DNA of 64,000 bases from CAVQAH01 sp963784195 (GTDB lineage: Bacteria > Acidobacteriota > Vicinamibacteria > Vicinamibacterales > 2-12-FULL-66-21): positions 124,001 to 188,000 of the forward strand of contig CAWARA010000013.1 of assembly GCA_963784195.1 (NCBI GenBank), written 5' to 3'. Shown here in pieces: positions 20,714 through 29,733 of the stretch. The position numbers were made by a program, and so were the translations under genes. The notes under the pieces are model-generated. The model was not told the origin of the DNA. It did no database searches and saw only the letters and a program-made list of their open reading frames with translations. The number at the start of each line of letters is the position of its first letter. Within the stretch, counting starts at the first letter, position 1.

Positions 20714-21337
20714 ATGGCAGTTGACCGTTCGGGAAGCGACCCACTCAGGCCGGCCGTGAGGCAGGCGGCGGCGGATCTCGAATCGACTGCCCGCCTGATT
20801 GAACGCGCTCAGGCAGGCGATGAGGAATCCCTCGACCGTCTCCTGGCCCGCCATCTTCCACGACTCCGGCGCTGGGCCCGAGGCCGATTGCCGAAGTGGG
20901 CACGCGATATCGCGGAGACCGATGACCTGGTGCAGGACACCCTGCTCCAAACGTTCAAGAGAATCGAACACTTCGAGTGTCGTGGCGTCGGCGCGCTGCA
21001 GGCGTACCTGCGCGAGGCGATACTCAATCGCGTCCGCGACGAGCTTCGCAAGAAGGGGCGGCGGCCGATCGCAACCGAGCTCGACGGGCTCGAGGTCCAC
21101 CACGGGCTGTCACCGCTCGAAGAAGCCATCGGGCGCGAGTCCATCGCGCGGTACGAGCAGGCGCTGGCGGCGTTGAATCCGGACGATCGGGAGACGATCG
21201 TATGCCGCGTCGAGATGGGGTATACGCACGAGGAACTCGCCGACGCTTTGGGCAAGCCGAGCGCGGACGCCGCACGTAAGGCGGCGCAGCGGGCGCTCGT
21301 CCGGCTGGTTCAGCAGATGAATCTGCCGGGTAAGTAG
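20714..21337 (+). CDS. ECF-type RNA polymerase sigma factor
   Basis: Intact sigma-70-family extracytoplasmic-function factor of 207 aa. Region 2 is at about residues 25-100 (AQAGDEESLDRLLARHLPRL, then AETDDLVQDTLLQTFKRI, the core-binding and -10 recognition part); region 4 is at about 140-195 (ALAALNPDDRETIVCRVEMG, then YTHEELADALGKPSADAARK, helix-turn-helix). A TTG at 20708 lies just upstream in frame; the ATG at 20714 is preferred. The kinase gene starts 83 nt downstream on the same strand, so the pair probably forms a signalling unit, as in the broken cassettes at 7.4-14.9 kb. Confidence 0.92.
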   Translation: MAVDRSGSDPLRPAVRQAAADLESTARLIERAQAGDEESLDRLLARHLPRLRRWARGRLPKWARDIAETDDLVQDTLLQTFKRIEHFECRGVGALQAYLREAILNRVRDELRKKGRRPIATELDGLEVHHGLSPLEEAIGRESIARYEQALAALNPDDRETIVCRVEMGYTHEELADALGKPSADAARKAAQRALVRLVQQMNLPGK

Positions 21338-21420
21338 TCCGTCCCGACTTGGTGCGTGTCCGATTCTGTCCGGCGCGGCGTTTCATCCCGAAGGTTGGGA
21401 GCCAAACGAGAGCCTGAGAG

Positions 21421-23962
21421 ATGCCAGCCAGCGAGCAACTACTCGACGACCTCGCCGGTGCCGTCCTCGATGACGCCTCGGTCGATTGGGCTGCAGCCGA
21501 ATCAAGCGCGGGGGCGGCCGCCCGGCCGCTCATTCGGGACCTGCAGCTCGTGGCATCCATCGTCAGCTTGTTCCGCGACGACCCGCCGCTGGAGTCCTTG
21601 CCTGGGTCGCCTGAGACAGGACAAGAGACCGCCGATCTCGGGCGTTGGGGCCACCTCCGCTTGCTCGAGCGCGTCGGGCGTGGCTCTTTCGGCGAAGTGT
21701 TCCGCGCCTGGGACCCGCGGCTCGCACGCGAAGTCGCGCTGAAGCTCCTGCCCGTCGAGCCTTCCTCGAACCCGCTCGCCGAAAGCGAAACCATTCAGGA
21801 AGGCCGGCTGCTCGCCAAAGTCCGGCATCCGAACGTCGTCACCGTCCACGGCGCGGAACGGATCGGCGATCGGGTTGGCGTGTGGATGGAATTCGTCCGC
21901 GGCTCCACGCTCGAGCAACTGCTCCAGCGCGGCACGGTCTTTCGCGCGGCCGATGTCATCGGCATCGGCGTGGAGCTTTGCCGCGCGGTCTCTGCCGTGC
22001 ACGCGGCCGGCCTGCTGCATCGCGATATCAAGGCTCAGAACGTGATCCGCACCGAGGACGGCCGCGCCGTGCTGATGGACTTCGGCACCGGCAAAGAGTT
22101 CGCTGATTCTTCGTCCGATCTGACGGGCACTCCGCTGTGTCTGGCGCCGGAAGTGCTTGCCGGAAGGCCGGCGACGGTGCAAAGCGATATCTACAGCCTG
22201 GGTGTGCTGCTTTATCACCTTGTGACAGGTACGTATCCGGTCCTGGCCCGAACGATTCGAGACCTGCGACGTGCGCACGAGCAGCACGAACGTGTCACGG
22301 TTCGCACGGCGCGATCCGATGTGCTGCCGGCTCTCGCGCGCGTCATCGACCGCGCCAGCGATCCACAGCCGGAGCGTCGCTACGAGACGGCCGATGCGCT
22401 CGCGCGAGACTTGACCGCCCTGCAACGGCGTCCGGGTATCGTGCGGCTTGCCTACCAGGCGACCGCGGCGGCTGCCGTTCTCCTCGTCGCGGTGTCGGCG
22501 CTGGAAGTTCGTGCTTGCCGGTACGGAGACCGCCGAGGCCCCAGCAGTCAACTCGCAAGCCTGTTTGCCGGAGCCCCAAGTCCCGTCGCGCGCCCAGTCA
22601 TCGCGGTCCTGCCGTTCAAGAACTTCAGCAGTGAGCCCGGCCGCGACCTGCTGGTGGAGAGCGTCACGACCCGTCTCATCCATCAACTTGCGAACATCGA
22701 TGGGCTGCAGGTGAAGTCGCAGCACTCCTCGTTCCTGCTCAAGGACAAGCCGCATTTCCGACGTGGGCAAGCTGCTGGGCGTGAATCTGGCCGTCGAGGG
22801 AGGCATGCAGATCTCCGGGGACAGGCTGCTGATCCACGCCGCGCTGGTGTCGGTCACCGAGGATCGGCAGCTTTGGTCCAACAAGGTCGAGCGTCATCTC
22901 ACGTCCGAGGGCGACGTCGTCGGCGCAGTGGAGGAGGTGACCAGGACGATTGTCAACAAGCTTCGCCTCAAGCTGCCCCCAACGCAGCGCAGATATGACA
23001 TCGACATTCCTACGTACGAAACATACTTGAGGGCTCGCGCGCTGCGCGATGCTCGCGCCAGAAAAGCTCGTGAGGCGATTCCCCTGTTCGAAGAGGTCAT
23101 TCGGAAGGACCAGTCGTACGCGCCGGCGCTGGCCGCGCTCGCGGCCACATACGGGTACCTCGGCTTCTTCTACCCGGACGCATCCCTTCCTCCGATTTAT
23201 ATGCCCCACAGTGAAGCCGTGGCTCTGGCGGAGCCGTTGGCCATAAAGGCGCTCGAGATAGATCCGATGCTGGCCGAGGCGCACGCGGCGATGGGGTTCA
23301 TTCATTCATACGCGCGGCGCTGGGCAGACGCCGAAGCGTCGTTCCGCCGCGCAATTGAATACGAGCCCACCCGCACGGCGGTGTACGGGGATTTCGTACT
23401 GTCCACCCTGTTGCCGTGGGGAAGGCTCGACGAGTCCCTCAGTACGATGCAGAAAGCGCTTCAGGCCGATCCCTTGTCGCTGGACGTCCGGCGCGTCCTG
23501 GCAGGTGTGCAAATCAGCGCCGGCCTGTATGACGACGCGATTGAGAATTGCCAGCGAGTCCTCGACGAGCAGCCGAACTTCCCAATCGTGGCCTTGTTCC
23601 GTGCCCGCGCGCTGCTGTTCAGAGGGCGGAGGGCTGAAGCGCTCGACTGGTTCAACGAGTACGCTGTTTCCCGAAAGTCTGCTGCGGGGCAAGGCGAAGG
23701 CGTGAAAGGCTGGATCTATGCGATCACCGGCCAGCGCGCGGAGGCCGAAGCGATCGCGGCACGGTTCGCTCACTTCCCGCAGCGGCAGGCGGAGATCTAT
23801 GGTTTCCTGGGAGATTACGACCGCGCGCTGGAGGCCCTCGAGCGGCTGGCGGTCCTGAACCCAGGTCGTGCCGGGTGGCATCTTAGCCAGCCCGAACTTG
23901 CGTCACTACGTGGCGACCCACGGGTCGAGGCGTTCCGCCGGAAGCTGGGGTTTCCTCAATAG
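21421..23962 (+). pseudogene. Ser/Thr protein kinase with TPR domain, one frameshift
   Basis: A kinase of about 845 aa if the frame is repaired. First part (21421 to about 22755): N-terminal region, glycine loop VGRGSFGEV, ALKLL lysine, catalytic loop LLHRDIKAQNVI, MDFGTGKEF, a hydrophobic segment near residues 345-360, then a domain with IAVLPFKNFSSEPGRDLLVE. Near 22755 the frame shifts by one; the continuation (GKLLGVNLAVEGGMQI) runs to 23962 and carries TPR-like helices (ALAALAATYGYLGF, AEAHAAMGFIHSYARRW, AIENCQRVLDEQPN). Probably senses a signal through the TPR half and acts with the sigma factor upstream. A single shift could be a sequencing error, so it may be functional. Confidence 0.8.
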
Positions 23963-23971
23963 ACCGGTATT

Positions 23972-24322
23972 TCACTCCACCGCTTTCTTGAGTCGCTCGA
24001 GCCGCTCACCCCACAGCTCCGAGATCCGTTCGAGGAACCGGCGCGCCATGTCGAGGCGGTGCTCCTCGATGTCCCAGACACGCTCACGGCCGCGGCGCAT
24101 GTCGCGGACGAGACCGGCGTCAGCCAGCACCTGCAGGTGCTTCGTGATGGCCTGACGAGTCACGCCGGTCCCTTCCGTGAGCGTAACAATCGAGGTCGGA
24201 CCGTTCGAGCAGAGCCGCGAGACGATCGACAGCCGCGTCTCGTCGCCGAGTGCCGCGAAGAGCGGCGCCGACCCCTGAAGTCCACGGTCCAGCGCCGCCG
24301 CGTTACGCGTTCGTGGCGACAT
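23972..24322 (-). CDS. ArsR-family winged-helix repressor
   Basis: DNA-binding regulator of 116 aa. The winged helix spans about residues 18-90: FAALGDETRLSIVSRL, then GVTRQAITKHLQVLADAGLV (recognition helix) and RRGRERVWDIE (wing). No cysteine metal motif of classic ArsR/SmtB is visible, which fits the ArsR members paired with SRPBCC proteins. Its first 20 nt overlap the 3' end of the SRPBCC gene, so the two are co-transcribed and translationally coupled. Likely represses its own operon through the dyads at 24773-24831. Confidence 0.92.
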   Translation of the reverse strand: MSPRTRNAAALDRGLQGSAPLFAALGDETRLSIVSRLCSNGPTSIVTLTEGTGVTRQAITKHLQVLADAGLVRDMRRGRERVWDIEEHRLDMARRFLERISELWGERLERLKKAVE

Positions 24323-24773
24323 GCTTCTCGATGTTCCGAACCTGTTCGGCCCAGCCCTCGTCGTTCATCTTGAGCGCATCGGCCCGGCGGTGCACCGGAA
24401 GCGAGTCGAACCCGGTCTCGATGACGGTCAGCTTCGTGCCGCCCGAGACTTCCTCGAGCTCGAACACGACGAGCGTGCGCGGTTCGCCTGAGTAGTCGAC
24501 GTTCGGATCGACGGCGTACGGATGCCAGCGCCATGAAAACAGCCGTTCCGGCACCATCTGCTCGACGAGCACCTCGAAGACAACGTGACGGTATCCCTCA
24601 ATCGTGATGGGCCCCCGCGCCGCCTGACCGGGGGCGAACGTGGCCCCTTTCAGGTTGACGCCGAACCACTGGCTCAGCTCGTCGGCATTGGTCAACGCGC
24701 GCCAGACCCGCGATCTCGGGGCCTTGATGACAATCGTCTTGTGAATGCGATCCGTACTCACCATGTCGGCCAT
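24303..24773 (-). CDS. SRPBCC (START/Bet v1, AHSA1-like) protein
   Basis: Small hydrophobic-ligand-binding fold protein, 156 aa. It begins MADMVSTDRIHKTIVIKA and shows the family pattern SRVWRALTNADELSQWFGV, ERLFSWRWHPY, TLVVFELEEVSGGTKLTV and a C-terminal helix (DEGWAEQVRNIEKHV). The ATG at 24773 is chosen because AGGAGG lies 4 nt upstream on the minus strand; the frame remains open to 24818 but without an RBS. First gene of a two-gene operon with the ArsR regulator. Probably a stress or ligand-binding accessory protein; no enzyme activity can be assigned. Confidence 0.9.
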   Translation of the reverse strand: MADMVSTDRIHKTIVIKAPRSRVWRALTNADELSQWFGVNLKGATFAPGQAARGPITIEGYRHVVFEVLVEQMVPERLFSWRWHPYAVDPNVDYSGEPRTLVVFELEEVSGGTKLTVIETGFDSLPVHRRADALKMNDEGWAEQVRNIEKHVATNA

Positions 24774-24831
24774 GCAACCTCCTGGTTGCATATTACCAGC
24801 GCTGTCTGAGAAATGCAACTCAACGGTTGCG
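24773..24831 (-). promoter_or_regulatory. Promoter and two operator-like dyads of the SRPBCC-ArsR operon
   Basis: Two dyads with the same half sites and the same 6-nt spacer: TGCAAC-N6-GTTGCA at 24773-24790 (perfect) and TGCAAC-N6-GTTGCG at 24814-24831. They are 41 nt apart, close to four helix turns. Between them on the minus strand lies -10 TAATAT (24790-24795) with a -35 candidate TTGCAT (24813-24818) at 17 nt. The near dyad covers the RBS and start codon, the far one covers the -35. This is the layout expected for an autorepressed ArsR operon; binding itself is inferred. Confidence 0.65.
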
Positions 24832-24867
24832 CTTATGAGATGGGCACCGGACGGAGGGGACGGGGGT

Positions 24868-25164
24868 CACGGAACAGGCTTCAACTCGGAGAAACGGAGG
24901 AACGGAGGCGCCAAGTCAGAAGGCTGCGCGGGGTGGTCACCGGGTCCGCCGATGCCGCCGCTCGCGCGGCGGGCGATCAATCGACCCCCCACGGACACAA
25001 GCTGCTCCCGCACCACAGGCAGCTTGTGTCCGCGGGGGGTCGATTGATCGCTCGGCCCGGCCGATGGCCGGGCCGGCATCGGCCGCTGACCGGTGACTTG
25101 CCTGCGATGGCTTATCGGCGTTTCTCCGTTCCTCCGTGTCTCCGTTTTTGAAGCTTGTTCCGTG
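24868..25164. repeat. Long palindromic element, copy 1
   Basis: About 297 nt with nested inverted repeats. Outer arms 24868-24884 and 25148-25164 match at 16 of 17 positions; the main stem 24975-25005 with 25019-25049 matches at 30 of 31; beside it a GC-rich hairpin (25053-25075). Sequences around the outer arms contain repeated CGGAG/CTCCG motifs. A second copy lies at 27835-28106. No coding function; the 24835-25199 gap holds nothing else. Confidence 0.85.
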
Positions 25165-25199
25165 TTCTCCGTCTCCTCCGTCCCCCCAAAAAGCTGGGG

Positions 25200-25590
25200 T
25201 GCAGGGGTCGGTGCACGACATGGCGATCTGGCTCTCGGATCCGTTTCACTTCCGGGCCTACGCCGAGATGCTGCATTCGGTGATGACGGGTCAGCCGTCA
25301 GTGGAAAAGGCGACAGGCGTCCCGGTGTTCGAGTATTTCGGCAAGGATCGCGAGCTCTCGGAAGTATTCAACAACGCAATGACGATGTTCAGCGCGTTCG
25401 TGATTCCCGCCGCGCTCGACGTCTACGACTTCACAGGGATTGGCACGATCGTCGACGTTGCAGGCGGTCACGGACACGTGCTGACGTCCATCCTGCAGCG
25501 CTACCCGTCGATGCGCGGCATCCTCTGGATTTCGGAAAGTTGATCGATCTGGAGATGGTGGTGATGACCGGCGGCCGCGAAGCGCGCTAA
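25200..25590 (+). pseudogene. O-methyltransferase remnant (N-terminus and middle missing)
   Basis: Readable residues GSVHDMAIWLSDPFHF, AYAEMLHSVMTGQPS and VFEYFGKDRELSEVFNNAM match the middle of SAM-dependent O-methyltransferases of the hydroxyneurosporene/plant-type family, and IGTIVDVAGGHGHVL is the SAM-binding motif I. Directly after RYPSMRGIL the frame joins DFGKLIDLEMVVMTGGREAR from near the C-terminus, in a different reading frame, so about 80 residues with the catalytic region are missing. The N-terminal dimerisation domain is also absent; the homology begins where the palindromic element ends. Non-functional. Confidence 0.75.
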
Positions 25591-25604
25591 GCGCCGGTTA
25601 GGCG

Positions 25605-27512
25605 CTAGGAGGCTTCGGCCTTACGTCCTTTGCGCATCGCCGTGGTGGTGGCGCTGACACTGACACTGCTGTGGCCTACCACGGCAGCAAGGTCTTGTCC
25701 GAAGGCGGTGTGCGCCTCCACGGCGGCCATGATCTGTTCGTCGAGCAGGCCGGCCGCCGCCGGGCCGTCCAACGAGGCTCGCTGCATGAACAGCTGCCGG
25801 GCGCAGTCCAGGTTGTCTTTGAGGCGTCGCCGGATCTCGTCCTCGTCTCTGCCGCCGTCGGAGTCGGCGGTGTGCATCTCCTCGGCTTCCTTCAGGAGCA
25901 GCGCAGCGTAGTCGCGCAGCTCCGAGAGCGCCTTCAGCTCCTGCGTGAGGTGCTTCATCAGCGCGGCCGAGTGGCGAATCAGGAACGTCGCGAACCGCAT
26001 GCGTGACTGATGCACGATGCCAGTCGATTCTGTCTCGGTCGCGTCAGACTCCTCGGCGTAGACGACGGCCAGCGTCTCCTCCTGCAGGACCAGTGGAATC
26101 GCGATGGCTGATGTGGCAAGCGTGCCGAAGGGTACCAGCCTGCCGTCGCTCAGCTCTGAGCCGCTGATGCTTTCGACGTCACGAGAGGCCACGGCGCGCG
26201 TCAGGAGCGAGTCCATGGTGAGCGGGATCACCAGCTTGGACATGTCCGTGGCTTGATCGAAGCCGATCTGCTGTTCGCCCTCGAGACGGTTGCCTTTGAC
26301 GCGGAAGAGTGCCACGCGCGAGTAGTGCACCGACAGCTGACGGACGGTTGCGCTCAGCAGGTCGGTCATGCTCGTCGCGCCGGCGAGATCGTCGGCAGCG
26401 TGCACGGCAGCGTCGAGCAGCGTGCTGAGCCGCTCCACGTCGTTGCGCAGCAGGCTGGCCTCGCTCCTGGCCACGTCGCTCTCGTGCGAGCCCTCGCGCG
26501 CGCGCGCTTCGGCTTCCGCTGCGGCGGTCAGCCGATCCTCGAGATGACGAATGCTCGACTCGTAGTCGGCGTGCGCGCTCTCGAGCGCCAGCACGCGGGC
26601 GTTGCTCGCGTCGAGCCGAGCCGACAGCGCGTCGCGCTCGGCGACGACGACATCGCGCTCGGCCGCGGCGAGGTTGCGGTCCGCAGCGGCGGCATCGCGT
26701 TCGGCTGCCGTCAGGGTCCGCTCGGCGATGAGCGCGTCGCGTTCGGCGGCGATGGAATCGCGTTCCGCCCTGGCGGAATCCCTCGCGATGGCGATCTCGT
26801 CGCGCGCCATCGCGATCTCGTCGCGCTCGGTCGCGATCCCTTCTCGGGCGATCTCGAGCGCGTGGAGGTCGGCGCGGACGGCGCTCAGATCTCCGATCAG
26901 CTGGTTGTTCTCGGCCGCCTCGATCTCCAGCTGGGCGCTCAGACGCGCGGCCTCCGACAACGCCGCATCGAGCAGCCCGCGTGTCTCGCGGAGGTCGTCT
27001 TCCGCCGCGGCTCGTGCGTCCGCTTGCTCGCGCAGGGCGTTCTCCGCATCCTGACGCGCCAGTTCGGTCTGGTCGTGCGCCGCGCGGACGTCCGCGACGT
27101 CGCGTGTCAGCGCGTCGAGACGGTCCGCCTGCGTGCCGATCTCGGAGTGCAGGGATTCAATCTGGGAATTGGCGGCGGCGAGCGAGATCTCGAGCTCTTC
27201 GGTCCTGGCGCGCTGCGTCTCGATCTCTCGATGCGCGACGTCGAGCAGGCCGCGCGCTTCGTCCTGGACCTTCTGCGCAGCGGCTCGCGCCGCCGTGCCC
27301 GCGGCGCTATGCAGCCGCCGAATCAGATCCTGCAGATCCTTCTCGATCTGCGGCGTGCCGCCGGCGGTCGTTTCCACAGTACGGACCGCCGCATCCAGCG
27401 CCTCGCGAAGCGAGCGGATCTGTTCCAGCGAGGCCTCTGCCTGGCTGGCCAGCAGCCGCGTGAGCAGGGCCGACGTTTCTTTAGCAGCGTAGTCCCGGAA
27501 TTCCATCGCCAC
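25605..27512 (-). CDS. Long coiled-coil protein with C-terminal GAF-like domain
   Basis: A 635-aa cytoplasmic protein with no signal peptide. Residues about 60-370 are a nearly unbroken Ala/Glu/Arg-rich coiled coil; within it (about 217-297) a seven-residue unit of the type AERDxxx/ARDEIAI is repeated about a dozen times. Residues about 374-517 resemble a GAF-type sensor domain (ATSMTDLLSATVRQLSVHYS, LAVVYAEESDATE), followed by two helical stretches. Start is GTG 27512 or ATG 27506. The protein may organise a signalling complex or respond to a small ligand; this is inferred from architecture. It directly follows a gene remnant whose stop is 3 nt upstream. Confidence 0.8.
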   Translation of the reverse strand: MAMEFRDYAAKETSALLTRLLASQAEASLEQIRSLREALDAAVRTVETTAGGTPQIEKDLQDLIRRLHSAAGTAARAAAQKVQDEARGLLDVAHREIETQRARTEELEISLAAANSQIESLHSEIGTQADRLDALTRDVADVRAAHDQTELARQDAENALREQADARAAAEDDLRETRGLLDAALSEAARLSAQLEIEAAENNQLIGDLSAVRADLHALEIAREGIATERDEIAMARDEIAIARDSARAERDSIAAERDALIAERTLTAAERDAAAADRNLAAAERDVVVAERDALSARLDASNARVLALESAHADYESSIRHLEDRLTAAAEAEARAREGSHESDVARSEASLLRNDVERLSTLLDAAVHAADDLAGATSMTDLLSATVRQLSVHYSRVALFRVKGNRLEGEQQIGFDQATDMSKLVIPLTMDSLLTRAVASRDVESISGSELSDGRLVPFGTLATSAIAIPLVLQEETLAVVYAEESDATETESTGIVHQSRMRFATFLIRHSAALMKHLTQELKALSELRDYAALLLKEAEEMHTADSDGGRDEDEIRRRLKDNLDCARQLFMQRASLDGPAAAGLLDEQIMAAVEAHTAFGQDLAAVVGHSSVSVSATTTAMRKGRKAEAS

Positions 27513-27515
27513 GAT

Positions 27516-27720
27516 TCAGTGTCCTGTCGCCTGTGGTTCGTGACCTGGCCCGCCGCGCCGGACATCCTCCGGCAGCGTGGCCTCGCGCAGTATCCCCAGC
27601 ACTCCATCTAGCCAGCGGGTCGCCGCAGGTTCGACCTCTACGCCACGAGCCACCCAGGGGACACAAGGGAACCTCTCCGGTCTGCAACTCCAGGACCGCG
27701 CCTGTGATGGTCGATCCGGG
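27516..27720 (-). pseudogene. 3' remnant of a gene upstream of the coiled-coil gene
   Basis: On the minus strand one frame gives GVEVEPAATRWLDGVLGILR, then EATLPEDVRRGGPGHEPQ and a stop at 27516-27518, three nt before the GTG of the coiled-coil gene. Just upstream in another frame, TGAVLELQTGEVPL continues the same style of sequence. The pieces look like the frameshifted C-terminus of a lost gene that was in one operon with the coiled-coil gene. Family not recognised. Low confidence because the stretch is short. Confidence 0.35.
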
Positions 27721-27834
27721 CAGATTCGGGTGGATCGGTGCTGCCGGCGGCCTACAAATCAGTTTGGGGGACTGCGCTTTTGTAATGGCTCTGTCAAAGG
27801 TGTCAGGGGTCCCGGGAGGGAGGGGACGGAGAGG

Positions 27835-28106
27835 ACGGAACGAGCTTCAAAAACGGAGACACGGGGGAACGGAGACGCGCAGAGGTCGCGCCTGGTGAGC
27901 CGATGTCGCCGCGCGCGCGCGGCGAGCGATCGACCGATGCCCCGCGGACACAAGCCGCTCCACCCTTCGCATCCGGCTTGTGTCCGTGGGGCATCGGTCG
28001 ATCGCCCGGCCCGGCCGACGGCCGGGCCGACATCGGCTGGTGAGGCGCCGCGCGTCTTCCGTTTTCCTCCGTTTCTCTGTGTCTCCGTTTTTGAAGCTCG
28101 TTCCGT
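27835..28106. repeat. Long palindromic element, copy 2
   Basis: About 272 nt. Outer arms 27835-27862 and 28079-28106 are perfectly complementary over 28 nt; main stem 27927-27957 with 27974-28004 matches at 30 of 31 positions; a GC hairpin with the same core as in copy 1 follows. Five stem positions that differ from copy 1 are each matched by the complementary change in the other arm. It fills most of the gap between 27720 and the phosphodiesterase gene. Confidence 0.88.
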
Positions 28107-28132
28107 TCCCTCCGTCCCTCCGTTCGGGGGTG

Positions 28133-29648
28133 CTATGGGTGCTTTGGCGCGATTTGACGACGAATGACACCGGGCTTGCCGTCGATGTCACGGGTGCGCG
28201 TCAGGCCGAGGAGCTCGGTCATCAGGGGATAGACATCGACGTTCTGAACTTCAGAAATGACTGTGCCGGCACTGATATCTGGACCGGCAATGATGAAGAG
28301 CGCGAGCATGCCTTCGACGGCGGGATCCCAGCCGTGTGCGCCCCACCGTTCGACCTTGCGATCCGATGATGATGGGGCGGACGTCATCATCGTCCATGAT
28401 TCGTTCATGACGACGACGACGTCGCCGATGCGGGGGTCGGCGCGGTAGTGATAGCGCTCGGGGAGCTCCTCGCGGAGATAGGCGCGGCCATGCTGAAGAC
28501 GCGCGTTGATCTGATTGCGCACCGTGACCGCGGTGGTTCGCCCTCCTGTCACGTGCAAATTCGCGACAGGACCGCCGAACGCGTATTTGATCTGGCCTGA
28601 ATCGATCAGTGAGTCGAGGCGAACGGTCTGGGACACGCCGGTTTCGATCATCCCGTGGTCTGACGTCAGGACGAGGTAGACGCGGTCACGAATCGGCAGC
28701 GACTCGATACCAGCCATCAGCAGGCCCAGCATCTGGTCGACCGTGGTGGCGGCCTGCGCGATCGCGGGCGAGTCCAGCGGTCCGCGGTGCGAGGCCGTGT
28801 CCACGTCGCTGAAATACAACGTGATGACATGCGGTCGCCGCTCTTCCGGCAGGCGGAGCCAGTCGAGCAGGGCGTCGACACGGGCGGCGTTCGGGACGTC
28901 CCCGTCATACGTCCTCCAGTGCGTCGGGCGGATGCCCTTGATGGCCGCCTCCGAACCGGGCCAGAAGTAACACGCGGCCACCATCCCCTGGCGCTCCGCC
29001 GTGACCCAGATGGGTTCGCCGCGATACCAGGTGCCGTCTTCCACCGCCGTTCGATCGCCCAGCGCATAGGTCTGAGCGCGCGCTGGATCGTAGAAGGAGT
29101 TCGCGACGATCCCATGTCGCTGAGGGCGCAGGCCGGTCACGAGCGAGTAGTGATTGGGGAACGTCAGCGACGGGAACACCGGCACCATTCCTCGTGCCCG
29201 CGCACCCCGCTGCATCACGCGCTGGAAGTTCGGCAACTGCGAATCTGTCGAGGTAATCCGCCCGAAAGCCGTCGAATGACACCAGAATCAGATAGGGCTT
29301 GTCGCGCTGCTCCGGACGATTGATGCCGCCGCTTCCCGCAGCTGCCGCCGGCGCCGGGTCGCCAGGCAAGGCCGCGGGGCTGACGCGGCCGCCGCAGCCG
29401 CTGATGGCAACCACGAACGCCAATGCGAGAGCGCCGCGGATCCAGGGGGCACGGGACGCGGATTTTCGCGGATCTCCCTGGGGAGCACGGGACGCGGATT
29501 TTCGCGGATCTTCCTTGGGGGCACGGGACGCGGATTTTCGCGGATCTTCCTTGGGGGCACGGGACACGGATTTTTGCGGATCTCGTTGGGCGTCACGGGA
29601 CACGGATTTTTGCCGATTGCCTTTCAAGGGATTCCGACGTTGAGACAT
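28133..29648 (-). pseudogene. Type I phosphodiesterase/nucleotide pyrophosphatase lipoprotein, one frameshift
   Basis: Alkaline-phosphatase-superfamily enzyme related to ENPP phosphodiesterases. Reading from 29648: a Lys/Arg-rich repeat stretch, then a lipoprotein signal (ALALAFVVAISGC), then LILVSFDGFRADYL with the first metal aspartate. Near 29235 the frame shifts by one; after it come the nucleophile threonine (VFPSLTFPNHYSLVTG), the metal ligands DVDTASHRG and SDHGM, and the last histidine in HGWDP, ending at 28133. All active-site residues are present, so if the shift is an error the enzyme is complete at about 500 aa. The N-terminal 12-residue repeats come from a 36-bp DNA repeat and make the true start uncertain. 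Confidence 0.75.
29450..29629. repeat. 36-bp tandem repeat, five units
   Basis: The core CACGGGAC recurs at 29450, 29486, 29522, 29558 and 29594, exactly 36 nt apart, followed each time by a CGGATTTT-type stretch. Units differ at a few positions. On the minus strand the repeat is in frame with the phosphodiesterase and encodes a 12-residue unit of the type DPRKSASRAPKE. There are no unique spacers between units, so it is not a CRISPR array. Confidence 0.9.
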
Positions 29649-29666
29649 GTGGCGTCAATCTGCAGA

Positions 29667-29733
29667 GATCCGCGTCCCGTACCCCTTGGATCCGCGTCCC
29701 GTACCCCCCTGGATCCGCGTCCCGTAACGATTC
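29667..29733. repeat. Inverted-orientation partner of the 36-bp repeat
   Basis: Three units beginning GATCCGCGTCCCGTA at 29667, 29689 and 29712 (spacing 22-23 nt) are the reverse complement of the CACGGGACGCGGAT core of the neighbouring 36-bp repeat. The two sets therefore form facing arms around 29630-29666. They lie just before the CocE hydrolase gene. Confidence 0.8.

Noticed and set aside
25093..25590. A 165-aa frame starting in the palindromic element as a gene of its own
   Set aside because: Only its last 20 residues match the methyltransferase end; the rest is out of frame.
29450..29629. 36-bp periodic repeats as a CRISPR array
   Set aside because: Units are adjacent with no unique spacers, differ from each other, and no cas genes are near.
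28905..29648. A separate 247-aa gene upstream of the phosphodiesterase
   Set aside because: Its middle encodes the first metal motif of the same enzyme; it is the 5' part of the frameshifted gene and its last third is the wrong frame.
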